DNA from: Fibrobacter sp. | Lineage (GTDB): Bacteria > Fibrobacterota > Fibrobacteria > Fibrobacterales > Fibrobacteraceae | DNA length: 25,258 nt | NCBI GenBank assembly: GCA_012515825.1 | Contig: JAAYXQ010000004.1 | Coordinates: 1-25,258 of the forward strand | Direction of reading: 5' to 3' | Shown: positions 23,044 to 25,258 of the stretch, in pieces | How the letters are laid out: each line of letters opens with the position of its first letter | Numbering within the stretch: position 1 is the stretch's first letter | Notes under the pieces: generated by a model | Seen by the model: the letters and a program-made list of their open reading frames with translations, nothing else | What the model was told of the DNA's origin: nothing | Database searches by the model: none | Made by a program: the position numbers and the translations under genes

Positions 23044-24672
23044 TTACTTTAGCGTCAACATGGAATCATCCCATGACTCATGCTTTTCAAAGCCAAGAAG
23101 ATTAGCTGTTGTAGCAGCTAGATTACTTAAGCCCCATGAACCACTCTTTAGTGCGAGTTTACCACCAGAGACATTATCATATAAGATACATGGCACTGGA
23201 TTTAAGGTATGAGCTGTTTTCGATTTGAAAGAGCCATCCTTATTTTGTTTAGGCAGATGAGTCTTTTTGTCTAGTTCATACATTTCGTCTGCATTACCAT
23301 GATCTGCTGTAATCAAAGCGATACCACCTAAGGCATCAATCACAGGAAGTAAACGCGCTAATGCAAGATCCACAGCTTCAATCGCCATGGTAGCAGCACG
23401 GAAACTACCTGTATGACCGACCATATCACCATTAGGGTAATTGCAACGTAATGTTTGATATTTGCCAGACTTCAATGCTTCAATCATGGCATCCGTCACT
23501 TCTGCAGACTTCATCCAAGGACGTTGTTCAAAAGGAATCACATCTGAAGGCACTTCTAAATAAGTTTCACCATCAAATTTGCTGCTACGATTTCCATTCC
23601 AGAAATAAGTTACGTGACCAAATTTTTGAGTTTCAGAACAAGCAAATTGTTTAATGCCTGATTTACTAAACCATTCTCCGCTTGTATTTTTAATTGCTGG
23701 AGGAGGAACTAAGAAACGATTTGGAAGTTTAAGGTCGCCATCATACTGAAGCATACCAGCATAAACGACCTTAGGGAATCTAACGCGATCAAATTCTGTA
23801 AATGATTCTTCTTCAAATGCTCTTGTAATTTCAATGGCGCGGTCTCCGCGGAAATTAAAGAAGACTACAGCATCGCCATCTTGAATCGTTCCAACTGGAG
23901 ATCCATTTTTACCAATGACAAAAGGTGGTAAATCCTGATCAATGGCTTTTGTTTCACCACGAAGTGTTTCAATCGCTTCTTTAGCACTATCGAATAAACG
24001 GCCTTCACCAAGAACATGAGTCTTCCAACCCTTTTCTACCATTTTCCAGTTAGCCCCATAGCGATCCATGGTGATTTGCATACGACCACCACCGCTTGCA
24101 ATGCAAGCATCAAAATCAACGGAACAAAGGTCTGCTAAGAAAGCTTCAAATGGTTCCACATAGTCTAAAGCAGATGTTTCAGGAACATCACGACCATCGA
24201 GAAGGATATGAACACGAACTCGCTTCACTCCATCTTTTTTTGCTTGAACAATCATTGCTTTCAAATGGTCAATATTACTATGAACATTCCCATCGCTAAA
24301 AAGGCCAATAAAATGAAGAGTAGTGGTTCTTGAAGCGCCTACAATTTCTTGCCATGCTTCGCGTTCAAAAATTTCTCCCGCTTCAATGGAGTTTGCGACT
24401 AAAGCGGCACCTTGACTATACACCTGACCAGCACCAATGGCATTATGGCCCACTTCAGAGTTTCCCATGTCTTCATCAGAAGGCATACCTACAGCTGTTC
24501 CATGAGCTTTCAACAGTACGTGACTATACTTAGACATTAAACGGTCAATCGTAGGCTTACGAGCTGCAGCAATGGCGTTCCCTGTTTCCACTGAGTTAAA
24601 ACCAAAACCATCCATCACAATAGTCACCACAGGACCATTTATTTTCTCAAACACTGAGGATTTTTTTAACAT
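23044..24672 (-). CDS. gpmI: 2,3-bisphosphoglycerate-independent phosphoglycerate mutase
   Basis: Interconverts 3- and 2-phosphoglycerate in glycolysis using two Mn ions and a phosphoserine intermediate. The 542-residue protein shows the metal-binding MDGFG (Asp21), the nucleophile block DMGNSEVGHNA (Ser72), HILLDGRDVP, the RGDRAIEITRAF segment and the second metal site ITADHGNADEM. It is about 30 residues longer than the usual ~510, partly from an extended loop after HGNADEM (KKTHLPKQNKDGSFKSKTAHT). GGAG (24679-24682) lies six bases before the ATG. It appears to be a single-gene unit, with a candidate promoter just upstream and a strong terminator after it. Confidence 0.96.
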   Translation of the reverse strand: MLKKSSVFEKINGPVVTIVMDGFGFNSVETGNAIAAARKPTIDRLMSKYSHVLLKAHGTAVGMPSDEDMGNSEVGHNAIGAGQVYSQGAALVANSIEAGEIFEREAWQEIVGASRTTTLHFIGLFSDGNVHSNIDHLKAMIVQAKKDGVKRVRVHILLDGRDVPETSALDYVEPFEAFLADLCSVDFDACIASGGGRMQITMDRYGANWKMVEKGWKTHVLGEGRLFDSAKEAIETLRGETKAIDQDLPPFVIGKNGSPVGTIQDGDAVVFFNFRGDRAIEITRAFEEESFTEFDRVRFPKVVYAGMLQYDGDLKLPNRFLVPPPAIKNTSGEWFSKSGIKQFACSETQKFGHVTYFWNGNRSSKFDGETYLEVPSDVIPFEQRPWMKSAEVTDAMIEALKSGKYQTLRCNYPNGDMVGHTGSFRAATMAIEAVDLALARLLPVIDALGGIALITADHGNADEMYELDKKTHLPKQNKDGSFKSKTAHTLNPVPCILYDNVSGGKLALKSGSWGLSNLAATTANLLGFEKHESWDDSMLTLK

Positions 24673-24702
24673 AATTCACTCCGAAAAATATTCTTCGTGA
24701 TA

Positions 24703-24731
24703 AATGTACAAAAAAAAGAGCTTTGACTCAA
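24703..24731 (-). promoter_or_regulatory. Candidate sigma70-type promoter for gpmI
   Basis: On the minus strand TTGAGT (24726-24731) and TACATT (24703-24708) are 17 bases apart, each matching four of six consensus positions; the spacer contains eight T residues. The -10 lies 30 bases before the gpmI ATG, leaving room for a short leader with the GGAG site. Confidence 0.4.
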
Positions 24732-24833
24732 TCAAGATTTTGAATTCTAGAAGACCAAAAGAAACAATTATTCTCAAGTATTCACTTTATTAAAGAGATA
24801 GTCATCCCTATGCTTAAAACAGCCTAAAAAACA

Positions 24834-25258
24834 CTATTTCTTTCTTACTTTCGAAAGTCCTTTATTATGGAGTTTAGAAAGCAATAGAAGAGCTAGAATC
24901 GAACCTATAAGACAACAAAACATATCTGTCTGCGTATCCCATATATAGCCTTGAGTCCCTAAAAAGGCTTCTGTATCTGTCGGGTTTGAAAGAGATGCAG
25001 CCCATTCAATAATTTCATATAGGGCTGAAAAGCCTAATGAAACAGCAACAGATAAAAAGGCGAGCCACTTTCCTGGTTTTAAAGGAGAAGTCCGTACTAG
25101 TAATTCTCGTACATAAATGGCTGGTCCAAAACCCTGCATTAAATGTCCAATTTTATCGTAATTATTTCGAGTCCAACCAAACCAATCTTCCATCCAAAAA
25201 CCAAGTGGGACTTTTGCATAAGAATAGTGAGCCCCAAGCATTAAAATCACAGCATGTA
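24834..25258 (-). CDS. YjdF/DUF2238-like inner-membrane protein (5' truncated)
   Basis: The frame runs from the right edge of the window to TAG at 24834, about 141 codons, and continues past the edge, so the N-terminal part is missing. The visible part strongly resembles the end of Escherichia coli YjdF (DUF2238): HYSYAKVPLGFW, FGWTRNNYDKIGHLMQGFGPA, a membrane segment with LGFSALYEIIEWAA, then EAFLGTQGYIWDTQTDMF and a closing hydrophobic segment with a basic tail. The conserved His, Asp and Glu residues within membrane parts hint at more than a structural role, but the function is unknown. No clear terminator follows in the 161 bases before gpmI. Confidence 0.85.
   Translation of the reverse strand, partial: HAVILMLGAHYSYAKVPLGFWMEDWFGWTRNNYDKIGHLMQGFGPAIYVRELLVRTSPLKPGKWLAFLSVAVSLGFSALYEIIEWAASLSNPTDTEAFLGTQGYIWDTQTDMFCCLIGSILALLLLSKLHNKGLSKVRKK

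Overview
This is a 25.3-kb chromosomal stretch from an AT-rich (about 40% GC or slightly below, by eye) Gram-negative-type bacterium. It encodes two lipobox lipoproteins and a complete RND pump pair with its periplasmic adaptor, so an outer membrane is likely. The lipoprotein with carboxypeptidase-regulatory, Big_5-like and fibronectin-like modules and the overall gene style would suit the Fibrobacterota or a nearby phylum. That placement is a guess, because no rRNA or other marker is present. I see no IS element, prophage, CRISPR array, tRNA or rRNA. Most of the window is housekeeping.

Layout: (1) 1-2289, + strand: the tail of an unknown membrane protein, then a YgiQ-type radical SAM protein. 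(2) 2335-2372: a strong two-way terminator between convergent genes. (3) 2416-11486, - strand: the translation/transcription operon rimP-nusA-infB-rbfA-truB-ribF, with stop/start overlaps (GTGA, TTGA, ATGA) at its last three junctions, followed by a separate surface-lipoprotein gene. (4) 11487-11763: operon leader with a terminator-like hairpin. (5) 11764-14034: a small membrane ORF, mazG on the - strand, and dprA and an ftsB/divIC-like gene on the + strand. The mazG and dprA start codons share the same CATG. (6) 14156-22769, - strand, read from high to low coordinates: the NAD(P)HX repair fusion gene, polA, an RND adaptor and an RND transporter. (7) 22770-23043: an unexplained intergenic segment and a UUCG-loop terminator. 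(8) 23044-25258, - strand: gpmI and a YjdF-type membrane protein cut by the window edge.

Functionally, RimP and RbfA mature the 30S subunit, NusA controls elongation and termination, IF2 starts translation, TruB modifies tRNA U55 and RibF makes FMN and FAD. MazG and the Nnr fusion clear damaged nucleotides and cofactors, and PolA and DprA handle DNA. I found no clear new multi-gene system. The best leads are regulatory or structural: the shared CATG start of mazG and dprA, the hairpin that holds the truB TTG start, the leader hairpin before rimP, the unexplained sequence upstream of the Nnr fusion gene, and an unassigned modular lipoprotein whose end appears clipped by a recent stop codon.
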